Source: Berkiella sp964606325 (lineage in GTDB: Bacteria > Pseudomonadota > Gammaproteobacteria > Berkiellales > Berkiellaceae). From it: 64,000 nt of DNA. The notes below the pieces were generated by a model. That model was not told where the DNA came from and searched no databases. It saw only the letters and a program-made list of their open reading frames with translations. The DNA lies in the NCBI GenBank assembly GCA_964606325.1, contig CAZSGE010000008.1:1-64000 (forward strand), in the 5' to 3' direction. This document shows, in pieces, positions 44,878-54,878 of the stretch. A program made the translations under genes and the position numbers. Numbering within the stretch: position 1 is the first letter of the stretch; each line of letters opens with the position of its first letter.

Positions 44878-45750
44878 TTGTTATTAGAAATCAAAAACCT
44901 GACCAAACGCTATGCCAACTTAGTGGCTGTCGATGCGATATCCTTTGAAGTCCCACCCGGGATTTGTTTAGGTTTATTAGGACCCAATGGCGCTGGCAAG
45001 ACGACAACGATTGAAATGATTGAAGGGCTCATTACGCCAACTTCAGGTCAGATCTTTTTTAAAGGGCAGCTTATTAACAATGACTTTAAACGCTATGCGG
45101 GTATTCAGCTTCAGCATACGGCCCTACAAGATTTTGTTACAGTTAAAGAAAATTTGGTTTTATTTAAAGCACTTTATGAAAGTCATATCAATATAGATGA
45201 GCTCATTGAGTTGTGTGGCTTGCAAGAATTTATTGATAGGGACACACGCAAAATTTCTGGCGGACAACGCCAGCGCTTATTGTTGGCGTTGGCATTAATT
45301 AATCAACCGCAGTTGCTCATTCTTGATGAACCAACCGTGGGGCTGGATCCGCAAGCAAGACATAATTTTTGGAAGCTGATTGACAAAATCAAAAAGCAAC
45401 GTACAACCATCATTTTAACAACCCACTATATGGAAGAGGCATCACTATTGTGTGATGAGCTGGTCATTATGGATCACGGTAAAATCATTGCCAAAGGCTC
45501 GCCAAGTGAGTTGATTGCACAGAGATTCTCTAATTACCAAATACGTTTACCTAAAAATGGCATAAAGTCTTTACCTGGTAATGTTTCTCACACTTTAATA
45601 GGTGATTACTTTGTGATTGATACCCAAAAAGTCGAAGAAACACTGAAAGCTTTAATGCAAGAGGGGGTTTCTTTAGATACGATTTCCATCTCTGAACATA
45701 ATTTAGAAGATCTGTTTTTACATTTAACAGGGCACCAATTGAGGGATTAA
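44878..45750 (+). CDS. ABC-2 type transporter ATP-binding protein
   Basis: This is the ATPase of a two-component exporter. Walker A is GPNGAGKTTT (about residues 31-40), the signature is ISGGQRQR, and Walker B LLILDEPTVGLDP is followed by the H-loop LTTHYMEEA. The C-terminal part resembles the DrrA/NodI/CcmA branch of exporters. The start at TTG 44878 (LLEIKNLTKRY), with AGGA 10 bases upstream, fits the family better than the TTG at 44848. The permease gene begins immediately after its stop codon. Confidence 0.9.
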   Translation: MLLEIKNLTKRYANLVAVDAISFEVPPGICLGLLGPNGAGKTTTIEMIEGLITPTSGQIFFKGQLINNDFKRYAGIQLQHTALQDFVTVKENLVLFKALYESHINIDELIELCGLQEFIDRDTRKISGGQRQRLLLALALINQPQLLILDEPTVGLDPQARHNFWKLIDKIKKQRTTIILTTHYMEEASLLCDELVIMDHGKIIAKGSPSELIAQRFSNYQIRLPKNGIKSLPGNVSHTLIGDYFVIDTQKVEETLKALMQEGVSLDTISISEHNLEDLFLHLTGHQLRD

Positions 45751-46767
45751 ATGAAAAAAATCTTAGCCCTTTTGCATACACGCAATTTAGAATTTGTTCG
45801 TGATAAAGAAGGAATGACCTGGAATCTGTTTGTGCCTTTATTTTTATTGTTTGCTTTGCAAATGATTTTTTCTGGGAATAGCCGCCCATTATTTAATGTT
45901 GGTATCATTGGAGAGGCATCCACTCACATTAGCAAAGAACAAAGTTTGTTTACGCTACCTAATGTTAAATATCATTATTTTAATGATGAGTTGAAGGCAA
46001 AGAAGCAATTAGAGCAACATCAAATTGAGTTGTTGCTTAATGTGCGACAGGGAAATGAGAATTATTGGATTAATCAAAGTTCAGATAAAGGGCAATTTTT
46101 ATCGCATTTAGTTCATGAGCATTATCCAGACTTTAAACGCCAAGAAATAATGGGTAAGCCGCTTCGCTATATCGATTGGGTATTGCCTGGAGTATTAGCC
46201 ATAAACATGATGTATAGCTGTTTGTATGGTGTTGGTTATGGCATTATTCGTTATCGACGTATGGGCTATTTAAAGCGACTACACTCGACGCCCTTAACCG
46301 CGTTCGAGTTTTTGTCTGCACAAGTACTTTCTCGATTACTTATTACCCAAGTTGTGGTAATCGTGATTTTCTTTGGATGTTGGCTACTTTTTTCTCCTAG
46401 GATCCAAGGGAGCCTATTACAATTGTTGTGTCTCTCATTTGTTGGGGCATTATCTCTTATTAGCGTTGGTCTATTGATGAGCGCCAGAGGTCAAAGTGAA
46501 GAGTTATCACGTGGTCTTCTCGAAATGGCAGCCTGGCCGATGCTCATGTTATCAGGAGCATTTTTTACTTTAGAAGAAGCGCATCCCTTTTTAAAAACGC
46601 TGTCAAATGGTTTACCTTTAACACATATCGTTAGCGCTGCGCGTGAAATTTTGCTTTATGGCGCAACGTGGTCGGCGGTGAGTTTGCAGTACATAATCTT
46701 ATTGGTGATGACCGCAGTGTTTTTACTGCTAGCATCGTTTTTATTTCGCTGGCAAAGTCATTCTTAA
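45751..46767 (+). CDS. ABC-2 type transporter permease
   Basis: This is the membrane partner of the preceding ATPase. One membrane segment lies near the N terminus (LFVPLFLLFALQMIF), then a soluble loop of about 110 residues, then five C-terminal segments including WVLPGVLAINMMYSC and the LEMAAWPMLMLSGAFF stretch typical of ABC-2 exporters. Length is 338. The ATG abuts the ATPase stop, so the two genes are co-translated. The cargo is unknown. The small peptide gene 116 bases downstream is a candidate partner. Confidence 0.9.
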   Translation: MKKILALLHTRNLEFVRDKEGMTWNLFVPLFLLFALQMIFSGNSRPLFNVGIIGEASTHISKEQSLFTLPNVKYHYFNDELKAKKQLEQHQIELLLNVRQGNENYWINQSSDKGQFLSHLVHEHYPDFKRQEIMGKPLRYIDWVLPGVLAINMMYSCLYGVGYGIIRYRRMGYLKRLHSTPLTAFEFLSAQVLSRLLITQVVVIVIFFGCWLLFSPRIQGSLLQLLCLSFVGALSLISVGLLMSARGQSEELSRGLLEMAAWPMLMLSGAFFTLEEAHPFLKTLSNGLPLTHIVSAAREILLYGATWSAVSLQYIILLVMTAVFLLLASFLFRWQSHS

Positions 46768-46883
46768 AATAAATTAGCCAATTAAGTTACTAAAGGTTGT
46801 TTACGAGACAGAGTTGACATGATTTTCACAGTATGCGAGTATTCACTCACTTTGTGGTCAAATCTATTTTATGAGGAATTAAC

Positions 46884-47195
46884 ATGAGAACTTTAAACAT
46901 CGCTGAAATTGAAATGGTATCGGCCGCTGGCATTTCAGACAATTTTGCCTCAATAGGCGCCATTTCTGGTGGGATATTAGGCGCCGCTACAGGCGTATCC
47001 ATTTCGGGGCCATTTGCAGCTTATGCCGGAATAATGGCTCTTGTAGGTTTACATGGGGCTGACTTGGGCGCTGCCATGCTGATTTCAGGCACGTTTTTCG
47101 TGGGGGTTACAGCAATAGGGGCAGTTGGAGGGGCTGCTATAGGTTATGGATTAGGTAAAGCAGCGCAAATGGTTGCCGTTCAGGTGGTAAGCTAA
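46884..47195 (+). CDS. Small Gly/Ala-rich bacteriocin-like peptide with double-glycine-type leader
   Basis: The first 16 residues, RTLNIAEIEMVSAAG after Met, fit the double-glycine leader pattern (L-x3-E-I/L-x2-V/I-x-G/A-G) used by class II bacteriocins and microcins. Cleavage would be after AG. The remaining 87 residues are hydrophobic and Gly/Ala-rich with GxxxG-like steps (GGILGAATG, GAVGGAAIGYGLGKAA), typical of pore-forming peptides. A TGAGGAA ribosome site precedes the ATG. It follows an ABC-2 transporter that lacks a C39 peptidase domain, so leader processing would need another protein. No immunity gene is recognisable nearby. Confidence 0.65.
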   Translation: MRTLNIAEIEMVSAAGISDNFASIGAISGGILGAATGVSISGPFAAYAGIMALVGLHGADLGAAMLISGTFFVGVTAIGAVGGAAIGYGLGKAAQMVAVQVVS

Positions 47196-47211
47196 AGCAG
47201 ATGAATAAATA

Positions 47212-47278
47212 TGCAAGTATATTGAATATATTTGCACAATATGGTCTAATTTAGCCATTATTATTAAATGATGGCTAA
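47212..47278. other. Two adjacent palindromes before the amino acid carrier gene
   Basis: The first, 47212-47235, pairs TGCAAGTAT with ATATTTGCA. The second, 47249-47278, pairs TTTAGCCATTAT with ATGATGGCTAAA (12 bp). Neither is followed by a T run. They may form mRNA structures ending the bacteriocin-like transcript or bind a regulator of the carrier gene, whose ATG is 10 bases after the second palindrome. Confidence 0.5.
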
Positions 47279-47287
47279 AGGTGCCTT

Positions 47288-48670
47288 ATGACTACCTCCA
47301 AAAAATTCCTAGGCGTGTTTTCGCTAGCGCTTATTAATGTTGCCGCTATAGTTAGCTTAAGAAATCTTTCTTTTATGGTGGAGTATGGTTTTGCCGCCAT
47401 CTTATTTTACATTGTTGCTGCCTTGCTATTTTTTATCCCAACAGCGCTTGTGTGTGCTGAGTTAGCTACAGCTTGGCCAGAAGCGATTGGGATCTATGGC
47501 TGGGTAACAAGAGCCTTTGGTACGCGGATTGGTTTTTTTGCTCAATGGATGAATTGGATGTTTTCAATTGCATCCTTTCCAACGGTGCTTACCTTTTTAG
47601 CGGCAACTATTGCTTATTTAATTGATCCTGCTTTGGCTCAGAATAAACATTTTATGTTTTTTGCGATTGTTGGCATTTTTTGGACTTTAACATTACTTAA
47701 CTTTTTAGGCATGAAAACATCCGCTGCTGTCTCAACCATTGGTGCATTTTTAGGTACAGTTCTTCCCGGTTTATTAATTATTGTTTTAGCAGCCATTTGG
47801 CTATTTATGGGGAAACCGATTGAGCTTGAAATGTCTACTGCTGCATTAATACCTGATTTTTCTTTAGGGAATGTGGTTTTCTTTGGTGCTGTGGTTTTAG
47901 GCTTGGCAGGCATGGAGATGTCAGCGTTTTATGCAAACGAAACGGAGCATCCTAAAAAAGTTTACCCTAAAGCAATTTTACTTTCGACTATTTTAATCTT
48001 GGGTATTTCCATTTTGGGCTCTTTATCGATGGCGGTCGTCGTTCCAAAGATCAGTATTGTCTCTGGCGTGATGCAAGTATTTAATGTCTTTTTCACAGAT
48101 TTTGGTATGGGATGGGCTGTGAAGCTAATTGCGCTGATGGCGATTGTTGGCTCATTTGCTGGTAATAATACTTGGATTATTGGACCTGCTAAAGGGTTGC
48201 ATCATGCGTTAGAAACGGGAGCAATGCCAGCTTGGTTATCTAAGAAAAATAAAAAGGATCAGCCTGTTGCCATTTTATTGTCACAAGCGGTTTTAGGTAC
48301 ATTGTTGGCATTAGCATTTTTTATTATGCCATCAGTGGATGTGGCTTTTTGGTTGGTTACGGCCATTACCACGCAATTTGCGATGGCAATGTATATTTTG
48401 GTTTTTGCAGCAGCGATTAAACTTAGATTAAACCATCCTGAAGTGATAAGACCTTATAAAATACCGGGCGGCTTTTTGGGCTTAAGCTTGATTGCTGGTA
48501 GTGGCATCATAGTTTGTGCTTTGTGTATTGCATTAGGCTTTATGCCACCAGATCAATTTAAAGATGCACTTTCTTTAAAACACTTATTAGTATTCGAAGG
48601 TTACTTGGTTGGTGGACTTATTTTGTTCAGCTTGCCTGCTGTGTTATGTCATCGCAAGATATGTAGTTAA
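47288..48670 (+). CDS. APC family amino acid permease (GadC-like)
   Basis: This 460-residue protein has about 12 membrane segments. The APC-superfamily stretches are present: FIPTALVCAELATAWPEAIGIYGWVTRAFG in the first repeat and VLGLAGMEMSAFYANETEHPKKVYPKAI in segment 6, which resembles the glutamate/GABA antiporter subgroup (GadC/YjeM). No decarboxylase gene is nearby. Substrate specificity is not determined by the sequence alone. Confidence 0.88.
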   Translation: MTTSKKFLGVFSLALINVAAIVSLRNLSFMVEYGFAAILFYIVAALLFFIPTALVCAELATAWPEAIGIYGWVTRAFGTRIGFFAQWMNWMFSIASFPTVLTFLAATIAYLIDPALAQNKHFMFFAIVGIFWTLTLLNFLGMKTSAAVSTIGAFLGTVLPGLLIIVLAAIWLFMGKPIELEMSTAALIPDFSLGNVVFFGAVVLGLAGMEMSAFYANETEHPKKVYPKAILLSTILILGISILGSLSMAVVVPKISIVSGVMQVFNVFFTDFGMGWAVKLIALMAIVGSFAGNNTWIIGPAKGLHHALETGAMPAWLSKKNKKDQPVAILLSQAVLGTLLALAFFIMPSVDVAFWLVTAITTQFAMAMYILVFAAAIKLRLNHPEVIRPYKIPGGFLGLSLIAGSGIIVCALCIALGFMPPDQFKDALSLKHLLVFEGYLVGGLILFSLPAVLCHRKICS

Positions 48671-48780
48671 TCAACATTGGAATCTGTTTCTGTAGTTGGA
48701 TATGTTTTGGCGGTATAGAATGGAAAAATTGGGTCGGCCCGATGCGTCGGCCCTCTTTAAACCGACAAAAGGAACCAGAC

Positions 48781-49677
48781 GTGAAGGATCACCCAGGGCA
48801 GCGATTACGCCAAGCCATTATTGATGAAAAACCCTTACAACTCCCCGGTGTTATCAATCCTTATGCTGCTAAACTGGCCGAAAGTGTTGGCTTTAAAGCC
48901 TTGTACTTATCTGGCGCTGGCATTGCCAACGCAAATTTTGCTTTACCCGATTTAGCGATGACCTCACTAAATGATGTGGTTACTTGTGTTGAGCATACAG
49001 CCAACGCTACACCTTTACCGTTGCTGGTCGATGCTGATACAGGTTGGGGAAGCCCTTTGAATGTGAGGCGTAGCTTTCAATTGCTTTCACAAGCTGGCGC
49101 TGCTGGAGCCCACATTGAAGATCAAACCGAATCGAAGCGCTGTGGTCATCGACAAGGCAAACAATTAATTAGCACCCATGAAATGGTGGCAAAAATACAA
49201 GCGGCAAAAGAGGGGGCCAATCATGATTCTTTTGTTGTCATGGCCAGAACGGATGCGTTTGCCGTAGAAGGTGAAAAAGGAGCAATCGATCGCGCGCTGG
49301 CTTATCAAGCTGCTGGTGCTGATGCGTTATTTATTGAGGCGTTAACCACCTTGGAACAATATGCCAAATTTACCAAAGCCTTAAAAGTACCTGTGCTTGC
49401 CAATATTACTGAATTTGGCAAAACGCCTTTGTTTACAAAACAAGAACTTGCAGGCGTTGGTGTGTCAATTATTTTATATCCCTTAAGCGCATTTCGTGCA
49501 ATGAATGCTGCGGCATTAAAAGTGTTCACCGCAATACGCGCACAAGGCACCCAGCAATCAGTAATTGAACTCATGCAAAATCGAAATGAGCTGTATCACT
49601 TTTTAAATTACGAAAAGTATGAAAAGGAACTCGATAGCTACTTTAAAATAATGGAGCAAGAAAATGGCGACAACTAA
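48781..49677 (+). CDS. prpB: 2-methylisocitrate lyase
   Basis: PrpB splits 2-methylisocitrate into pyruvate and succinate, the last step of the methylcitrate cycle. The sequence has the isocitrate-lyase family Mg-binding VDADTGWGS and the catalytic loop Cys in ESKRCGHRQGK, with the AHIEDQ stretch before it. The GTG at 48781, with AAAGGA 7 bases upstream, gives 298 residues (E. coli 296). An in-frame ATG 39 bases earlier has no ribosome site. Its end overlaps prpC by 14 bases. Confidence 0.94.
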   Translation: MKDHPGQRLRQAIIDEKPLQLPGVINPYAAKLAESVGFKALYLSGAGIANANFALPDLAMTSLNDVVTCVEHTANATPLPLLVDADTGWGSPLNVRRSFQLLSQAGAAGAHIEDQTESKRCGHRQGKQLISTHEMVAKIQAAKEGANHDSFVVMARTDAFAVEGEKGAIDRALAYQAAGADALFIEALTTLEQYAKFTKALKVPVLANITEFGKTPLFTKQELAGVGVSIILYPLSAFRAMNAAALKVFTAIRAQGTQQSVIELMQNRNELYHFLNYEKYEKELDSYFKIMEQENGDN

Positions 49678-50800
49678 AACGGGTGGTTTGGCAGGTGTGG
49701 TTGCAGGACAAACAGCCATCTGCACGGTGGGCCATACCGGCAGTAGTTTGCATTATCGCGGTTATTCAATCGTTGATTTAACAACGCATGCCACATTTGA
49801 AGAAGTTGCTTACCTATTGATATATGGTGCACTACCAAATGTACAGCAGTTAAACCAATATAAACAAAAGCTAAAAGCCTTATGTGGTTTGCCTCCAGAG
49901 CTGACGCATTTATTAGAAGATATGCCTTCAACCACACATCCTATGGATGTGTTGCGTACTACATGTTCAATGTTGGGCACATTAGAGCCTGAGACTAAAG
50001 AGCATAATGCCAAAGACATAGCAGATAGGTTACTAGTGGTTTTTCCCGCTGCATTATTGTATTGGTACCATTTTCATAAAGATGGAAAACGAATAGATGT
50101 GAACGTCGATGCGAATAATATCGGTGAATATTTTCTAAAATTATTACATGGTAAGCAATTTGATAGTAAAACAGCATTATCGCAATTAATGATAAAGACC
50201 ATGGATGTATCATTAATTTTATATGCCGAGCATGAATTTAATGCCTCAACTTTTGCAGCGAGAGTCTGTAGTGCAACGCTTTCCGATATTTATTCTGCTA
50301 TTACGGCAGGGATTGGTACCTTGCGCGGCCCATTACATGGTGGCGCTAATGAAGCAGCTATGGAGTTAATTCAAGAGTATGATTCTGTAGAGGCATCCCA
50401 AAAGGGAATAATGCAAAAATTACAGGATAAAGCGCTGATTATGGGCTTTGGTCATCGTGTTTACACAATATCTGATCCGCGGTCAGATATCATCAAAGCA
50501 AAATCCAAAGCCTTAAGTGAAATGTTAAACGATAAGAAATTGTATGCTATTTCCGAATCTATCGAAAAAATCATGTGGGATCAAAAAAAGTTGTTTCCCA
50601 ATTTAGATTTTTATAGTGCTACGGCATATCATTTTTGCAATATACCCACCAGTATGTTTACCCCCATTTTTGTGATTTCACGCACTACAGGTTGGGTGGC
50701 CCATTGTATTGAGCAACGTAGCAATAATAAATTAATAAGGCCAACAGCAGAGTATACCGGCCCTGAGCCGCTGACTTTTGTGCCAATAGAAAAACGATAA
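49664..50800 (+). CDS. prpC: 2-methylcitrate synthase
   Basis: PrpC condenses propionyl-CoA with oxaloacetate to form methylcitrate. Citrate-synthase-family residues are visible: LHYRGYSI at the N terminus, GTLRGPLHGGANEAAMEL with the first His, MGFGHRVYTISDPRS with the second His, and the C-terminal HCIEQRSNNKLIRP with Arg. At 378 residues it matches PrpC rather than the larger citrate synthase GltA. It sits between prpB and prpD, which decides the assignment. Confidence 0.95.
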   Translation: MATTKTGGLAGVVAGQTAICTVGHTGSSLHYRGYSIVDLTTHATFEEVAYLLIYGALPNVQQLNQYKQKLKALCGLPPELTHLLEDMPSTTHPMDVLRTTCSMLGTLEPETKEHNAKDIADRLLVVFPAALLYWYHFHKDGKRIDVNVDANNIGEYFLKLLHGKQFDSKTALSQLMIKTMDVSLILYAEHEFNASTFAARVCSATLSDIYSAITAGIGTLRGPLHGGANEAAMELIQEYDSVEASQKGIMQKLQDKALIMGFGHRVYTISDPRSDIIKAKSKALSEMLNDKKLYAISESIEKIMWDQKKLFPNLDFYSATAYHFCNIPTSMFTPIFVISRTTGWVAHCIEQRSNNKLIRPTAEYTGPEPLTFVPIEKR

Positions 50801-50814
50801 TGACAGGAGAATGA

Positions 50815-52245
50815 ATGGCCATTTCTAGCAATACCCGCCCCGCGTTTGATGCCGTTTTAGTGAAATTAGCGGATTATATTATAGATTACGAAATTAAAAG
50901 TGAGTTGGCGCTAGAAACCGCCAAATATTGTTTGATAGATAGCCTTGGTTGCGCGATGTTAGCGCTTTCTTATCCGGCATGTACCAAACTGTTAGGGCCA
51001 GTTGTGCCTGGGATGAGTATAGAACAAGGTGCCAGAGTGATTGGCACTGATTATGAATTAGATCCCCTTAAATGTGCTTTTGACACCGGAACGCTTATTC
51101 GCTGGCTTGATTATAATGACACCTGGTTAGCTGCGGAATGGGGACATCCTTCAGACAATCTAGGCGCCATTTTAAGCGTGATGGATTTTGTAACAAGACG
51201 CAAAGATACTTATAAAAAAGAATTTCAAGTTAAAGATATTTTAGATGCGATGATTCGCGCTTACGAAATTCAAGGTGTGCTTGCGTTAGACAACAGTTTT
51301 AATCAAGTCGGTCTAGATCATGTTTTACTGGTTAAAGTTGCCAGTTGTGGTGTTGCTACTAAACTCTTAGGTGGCACAAAAGAGGATGTGATTGCCGCGC
51401 TTTCACAAGCTTGGATTGATGGACAAAGCTTACGCACGTATCGTCATGCACCCAATACAGGTAGCCGTAAATCTTGGGCGGCAGGAGATGCGACCAGCCG
51501 GGGTGTACGTTTAGCAATGTTGACACTTCAAGGTGAGAAGGGCTATGCCAGTGCACTCACGGCAAAGCAATGGGGCTTTCAAGATGTGTTGTTTAAAGGC
51601 AAAGACATCACTTTCGCGAGGGAATTTGGCTCTTATGTGATGGAAAACATTTTATTCAAAATCGCCTATCCTGCGGAATTTCACGCGCAAACTGCTGTTG
51701 CCTGTGCGCTAGAGTTGCACAAACAATCTCAAGATAAATTAAACCAAATAGAAAAAGTGCAAATTACTACTCACCAAGCAGCCATGCGCATCATCAATAA
51801 AACAGGCCCCTTATATAACCCTGCAGATAGAGATCATTGCTTACAATATATGGTGGCAGCTGCCTTGTTAGACGGTAAATTAACGGCTGATTCTTATGAA
51901 GATAAAAGAGCAAATGAATCTGACATTGATGATTTACGTAATAAAATGACTGTGATTGAAAATCCTCAATATAGCAAAGATTATTTAGATCCTGATAAGC
52001 GATCGATTGCTAATAGATTGGAAATCACTTTTAAGGATGGCACAAAGATTTCCCAAGAATGCGAATATCCTCTGGGGCATAAACGGCGGCGCAGCGAGGG
52101 GATCCCTTTAATGTGGGAAAAATTTGAAAAGAACTTGCTGACTCGTTTTGCTAAAGATAAAGCTCAAAATTTAATAGTTTTAATGAAAAGCGAACAGGTT
52201 TTATCAATGGGTGTATCGGATTTTATTGGGGAATGGGTGAGCTAA
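50815..52245 (+). CDS. prpD: 2-methylcitrate dehydratase
   Basis: PrpD removes water from 2-methylcitrate to give 2-methylaconitate. The MmgE/PrpD family start (ADYIIDYEIKSELALETAKYCLIDSLGCAM), the LDYNDTWLAAEWGHPSDNLGA core and the FKIAYPAEFHAQTAV block are all present. Length of 476 equals the family norm. It is 14 bases after prpC with an ACAGGAGA ribosome site. No acnD or prpF is present, consistent with the PrpD-based route. There is also no acs or prpE nearby to activate propionate. Confidence 0.95.
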   Translation: MAISSNTRPAFDAVLVKLADYIIDYEIKSELALETAKYCLIDSLGCAMLALSYPACTKLLGPVVPGMSIEQGARVIGTDYELDPLKCAFDTGTLIRWLDYNDTWLAAEWGHPSDNLGAILSVMDFVTRRKDTYKKEFQVKDILDAMIRAYEIQGVLALDNSFNQVGLDHVLLVKVASCGVATKLLGGTKEDVIAALSQAWIDGQSLRTYRHAPNTGSRKSWAAGDATSRGVRLAMLTLQGEKGYASALTAKQWGFQDVLFKGKDITFAREFGSYVMENILFKIAYPAEFHAQTAVACALELHKQSQDKLNQIEKVQITTHQAAMRIINKTGPLYNPADRDHCLQYMVAAALLDGKLTADSYEDKRANESDIDDLRNKMTVIENPQYSKDYLDPDKRSIANRLEITFKDGTKISQECEYPLGHKRRRSEGIPLMWEKFEKNLLTRFAKDKAQNLIVLMKSEQVLSMGVSDFIGEWVS

Positions 52246-52317
52246 CAAAAGACGGCAATCAGAAAATTTACAATTATGTTACGTGATTTACAAAACAAAT
52301 GCACTTAAATATAATTG

Positions 52318-54663
52318 TTATCCACCTTGCGGGGTTGGTTTTTTCTTGGTAATTTCTGTTGCTTGAGCTAGTTCAGCTGATTCTGCATTTTTTTCAGCTT
52401 TTGCTCTTGCTTCGACAGCTGTACGAAGATTTGTTATAGATGCTGCCCGTGTGTCACTTATACGAACTTTATCACTAGTTGGTAAACTATGACCATGTGA
52501 TACTGCATGATTTGCAGTAGTTTTTGATGCTTCTAGATCTGGTGAAAGCATATCAGGTTCTTGTTTATTATTATGTTTGAGAATTCTAGCTACTGAGGAT
52601 TCATCTAAATCAAAGCCCACTTCTTTAAAATTATTTTTAATATCAGCAATTAACTTTGATATGTTTGCTTCTTCTATTCCAAGCTCTTGCAACATGCTTT
52701 TAATTGGGCCGATATAATCTTTTAAATTGTATTTATCCGTTTCGTCCTTCATTTCATTATAGAAAATACCAGGAGTAACTGAAATTGAATTTGTTTCAAT
52801 ATTATATTCAATTCTAAAGTATGAACTTGTTGACATATCATCGATCAAATTAGGATCTTTATATTCTTTGTTTATCTTAGATGTTAGATTTGACACTATG
52901 TTGAATAAATCACGCTTTTGTGAATATTCAGGGGAATCATATGGAGGGGTTTTTTCAAGATACTCTACTAATTTAGGGTGTCTGTTTGTAATCGCATATA
53001 ACATTGGGTCAAATTTGAATTCTTTCAATGCATCGATTGATGTTAAAAAGTTTAGCATTTTAATGTAATTATCATGATTTTTTTCATTATATTTTTCAAG
53101 CTTATTTTCAAATAACTCCTTAGCATCTTGCATATTCAGTTTATTCTCATGAAGAAAAACACATATAGTGTTAATTCTATCCCATGAGGCATCTAATCTA
53201 CTTTTGAATTCAGGATCGTTTCGACAAGCGTACTCATAAAATTGATTAAAGTTTGGTGGTGTTGATTTTTGATCAACACTGGGCATTTCAACGTTATAGC
53301 CAGGGATCATTTTTGTGATCATTTCAGCTGGGCCTAGTACTTCATGAATACTATGTAAGCCAGTTCCGACTATATAAGATAACATTGATTGTAAATATAT
53401 TTGTTGATCTTCTAGATTTCTAGGATTTACCAATAAACACTGCAATGACGCTAAAAGACTAAAGGTGCCAGAGGGTCCTGAAATATAGGCAGCCTCATTC
53501 TCAACATACGATTTAACAACGGCGCTTTGTGTTCTTGCAGCTTGTGATACAGTATCTGGCGTCCATTCAAGATGCCCTTGGGGAGCAACAAGTGTATTAG
53601 GACAGTTTTTTTCTATTTTAGAAATAACAGTTTGATCTTTTAATAAGCCATAATGTTTAGTCACTTTCGTTGAATCTAATTTACCAGAGCGTCCTTTGTT
53701 CGCTTCGAATCTATAATAATCACTAAAGTAAATTAAATCATCTGAAAAAAATTTACGTGCATTAAATCCATCGGTATTTGGTTTTCTCAGCAATTTTATA
53801 AACTCTTCCATTGAACCATAACGTTTCCTTACTTCATTGCCGAATACACCAGTAGGCTCATTAAGAGGTGTCCCAAACATGGGGATATTTCTCATTGGCG
53901 TTTGTGCAAAAGTAAATTGAATGTACATGACTCTTTCAAAATTACGATTTTCTTTCAGCGTAGCCATTCCTAAAGCTAACATGGCTTGCGCTTGCTCGAT
54001 ACTAATATCCTCCGCCTTAGAAGCTTTTGCAGGAATAATAGGTAAGCCTTTACTTTGTAAATGATTATTCATTTCATCAAGAGTAAAGCCGCCTGTATAA
54101 ACTCTATCTGGTAAATGGTGTAACAGGTTTAAGGCAAATTCTTTAAAAACACCTTCATAGTTTTTTGCATTGTCATCTTTTGAATCCCAGCCAAATTCTT
54201 TGCATACCTTATGGTGTTCAAATCCACAACGCATGTACGCTTCTACATTTAATATAATCTTGTCTGATACCTGTTTTGCATTTTCCAACATGGCTGTGGT
54301 GGGTTGATTAAGAAGAAGACTGGGTAAAGTACCTTCATAGGTTCTAATGACATTATCATCAACTAAAGTGGCGGGGGTTGCTACATCATACGGGCTATCA
54401 TTTATGTTTTGAATAAGTTCAATTGGAATACATTTTTTAATATCATTTTTTTCTTGTTGTGTCAGAGTGTCATAGTCGTCGCAAAAATTTAAATTACCTG
54501 CATGGGAGTCAATTGCCAATTTTATATTATCTGCCCATCTCTCAAGTTTTACTTTAAGGTCGTTAGACAGTGTCAATTGCATCGCTGCATTTATACCAGC
54601 CAAAAGGGCAAGTTTAGCCTCGGTATAGCTGGAGAAATAAGTTTTATCACCGATTTGATACAT
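52318..54663 (-). CDS. Large protein of unknown function, candidate effector
   Basis: I recognise no family in this 781-residue protein. It is acidic to neutral, lacks a signal peptide or clear membrane segments, and is predicted mostly helical. An extended central region (about 370-470) has YISGPSGTFSLLASLQCLLV, possibly a short buried helix. A Gln/Asn/Lys-rich segment leads to a C-terminal coiled-coil-like tail (SITNLRTAVEARAKAEKNAE) and the last residues PTPQGG. The ATG at 54663 with TTAGGG upstream is preferred over one at 54681, which has no ribosome site. It stands alone between prpD and ppsR, in the style of an accessory gene. Confidence 0.6.
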   Translation of the reverse strand: MYQIGDKTYFSSYTEAKLALLAGINAAMQLTLSNDLKVKLERWADNIKLAIDSHAGNLNFCDDYDTLTQQEKNDIKKCIPIELIQNINDSPYDVATPATLVDDNVIRTYEGTLPSLLLNQPTTAMLENAKQVSDKIILNVEAYMRCGFEHHKVCKEFGWDSKDDNAKNYEGVFKEFALNLLHHLPDRVYTGGFTLDEMNNHLQSKGLPIIPAKASKAEDISIEQAQAMLALGMATLKENRNFERVMYIQFTFAQTPMRNIPMFGTPLNEPTGVFGNEVRKRYGSMEEFIKLLRKPNTDGFNARKFFSDDLIYFSDYYRFEANKGRSGKLDSTKVTKHYGLLKDQTVISKIEKNCPNTLVAPQGHLEWTPDTVSQAARTQSAVVKSYVENEAAYISGPSGTFSLLASLQCLLVNPRNLEDQQIYLQSMLSYIVGTGLHSIHEVLGPAEMITKMIPGYNVEMPSVDQKSTPPNFNQFYEYACRNDPEFKSRLDASWDRINTICVFLHENKLNMQDAKELFENKLEKYNEKNHDNYIKMLNFLTSIDALKEFKFDPMLYAITNRHPKLVEYLEKTPPYDSPEYSQKRDLFNIVSNLTSKINKEYKDPNLIDDMSTSSYFRIEYNIETNSISVTPGIFYNEMKDETDKYNLKDYIGPIKSMLQELGIEEANISKLIADIKNNFKEVGFDLDESSVARILKHNNKQEPDMLSPDLEASKTTANHAVSHGHSLPTSDKVRISDTRAASITNLRTAVEARAKAEKNAESAELAQATEITKKKPTPQGG

Positions 54664-54878
54664 ATCGATAACCCTAAACATAAGTAAAATATTTGCCTGC
54701 TATGAGAGCGACAATAAAAGCTTGAATAAAGTTCAATTGTCCAAATTAAGGGGGTATGCACTGTTTTTGACGTGGCACAGGCATTAAGTTCAAAAGTTTA
54801 GAATGTAGTCTCTATAAACAAAGATGCAATTTTGATTGATGATTTGTACTATAACAAAGTGATATTTGAGCTTTAATT

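Noticed and set aside
46814..46845. Promoter before the bacteriocin-like gene
   Set aside because: TTGACA at 46814 has only TATTCA at 20-base spacing, too long to call.
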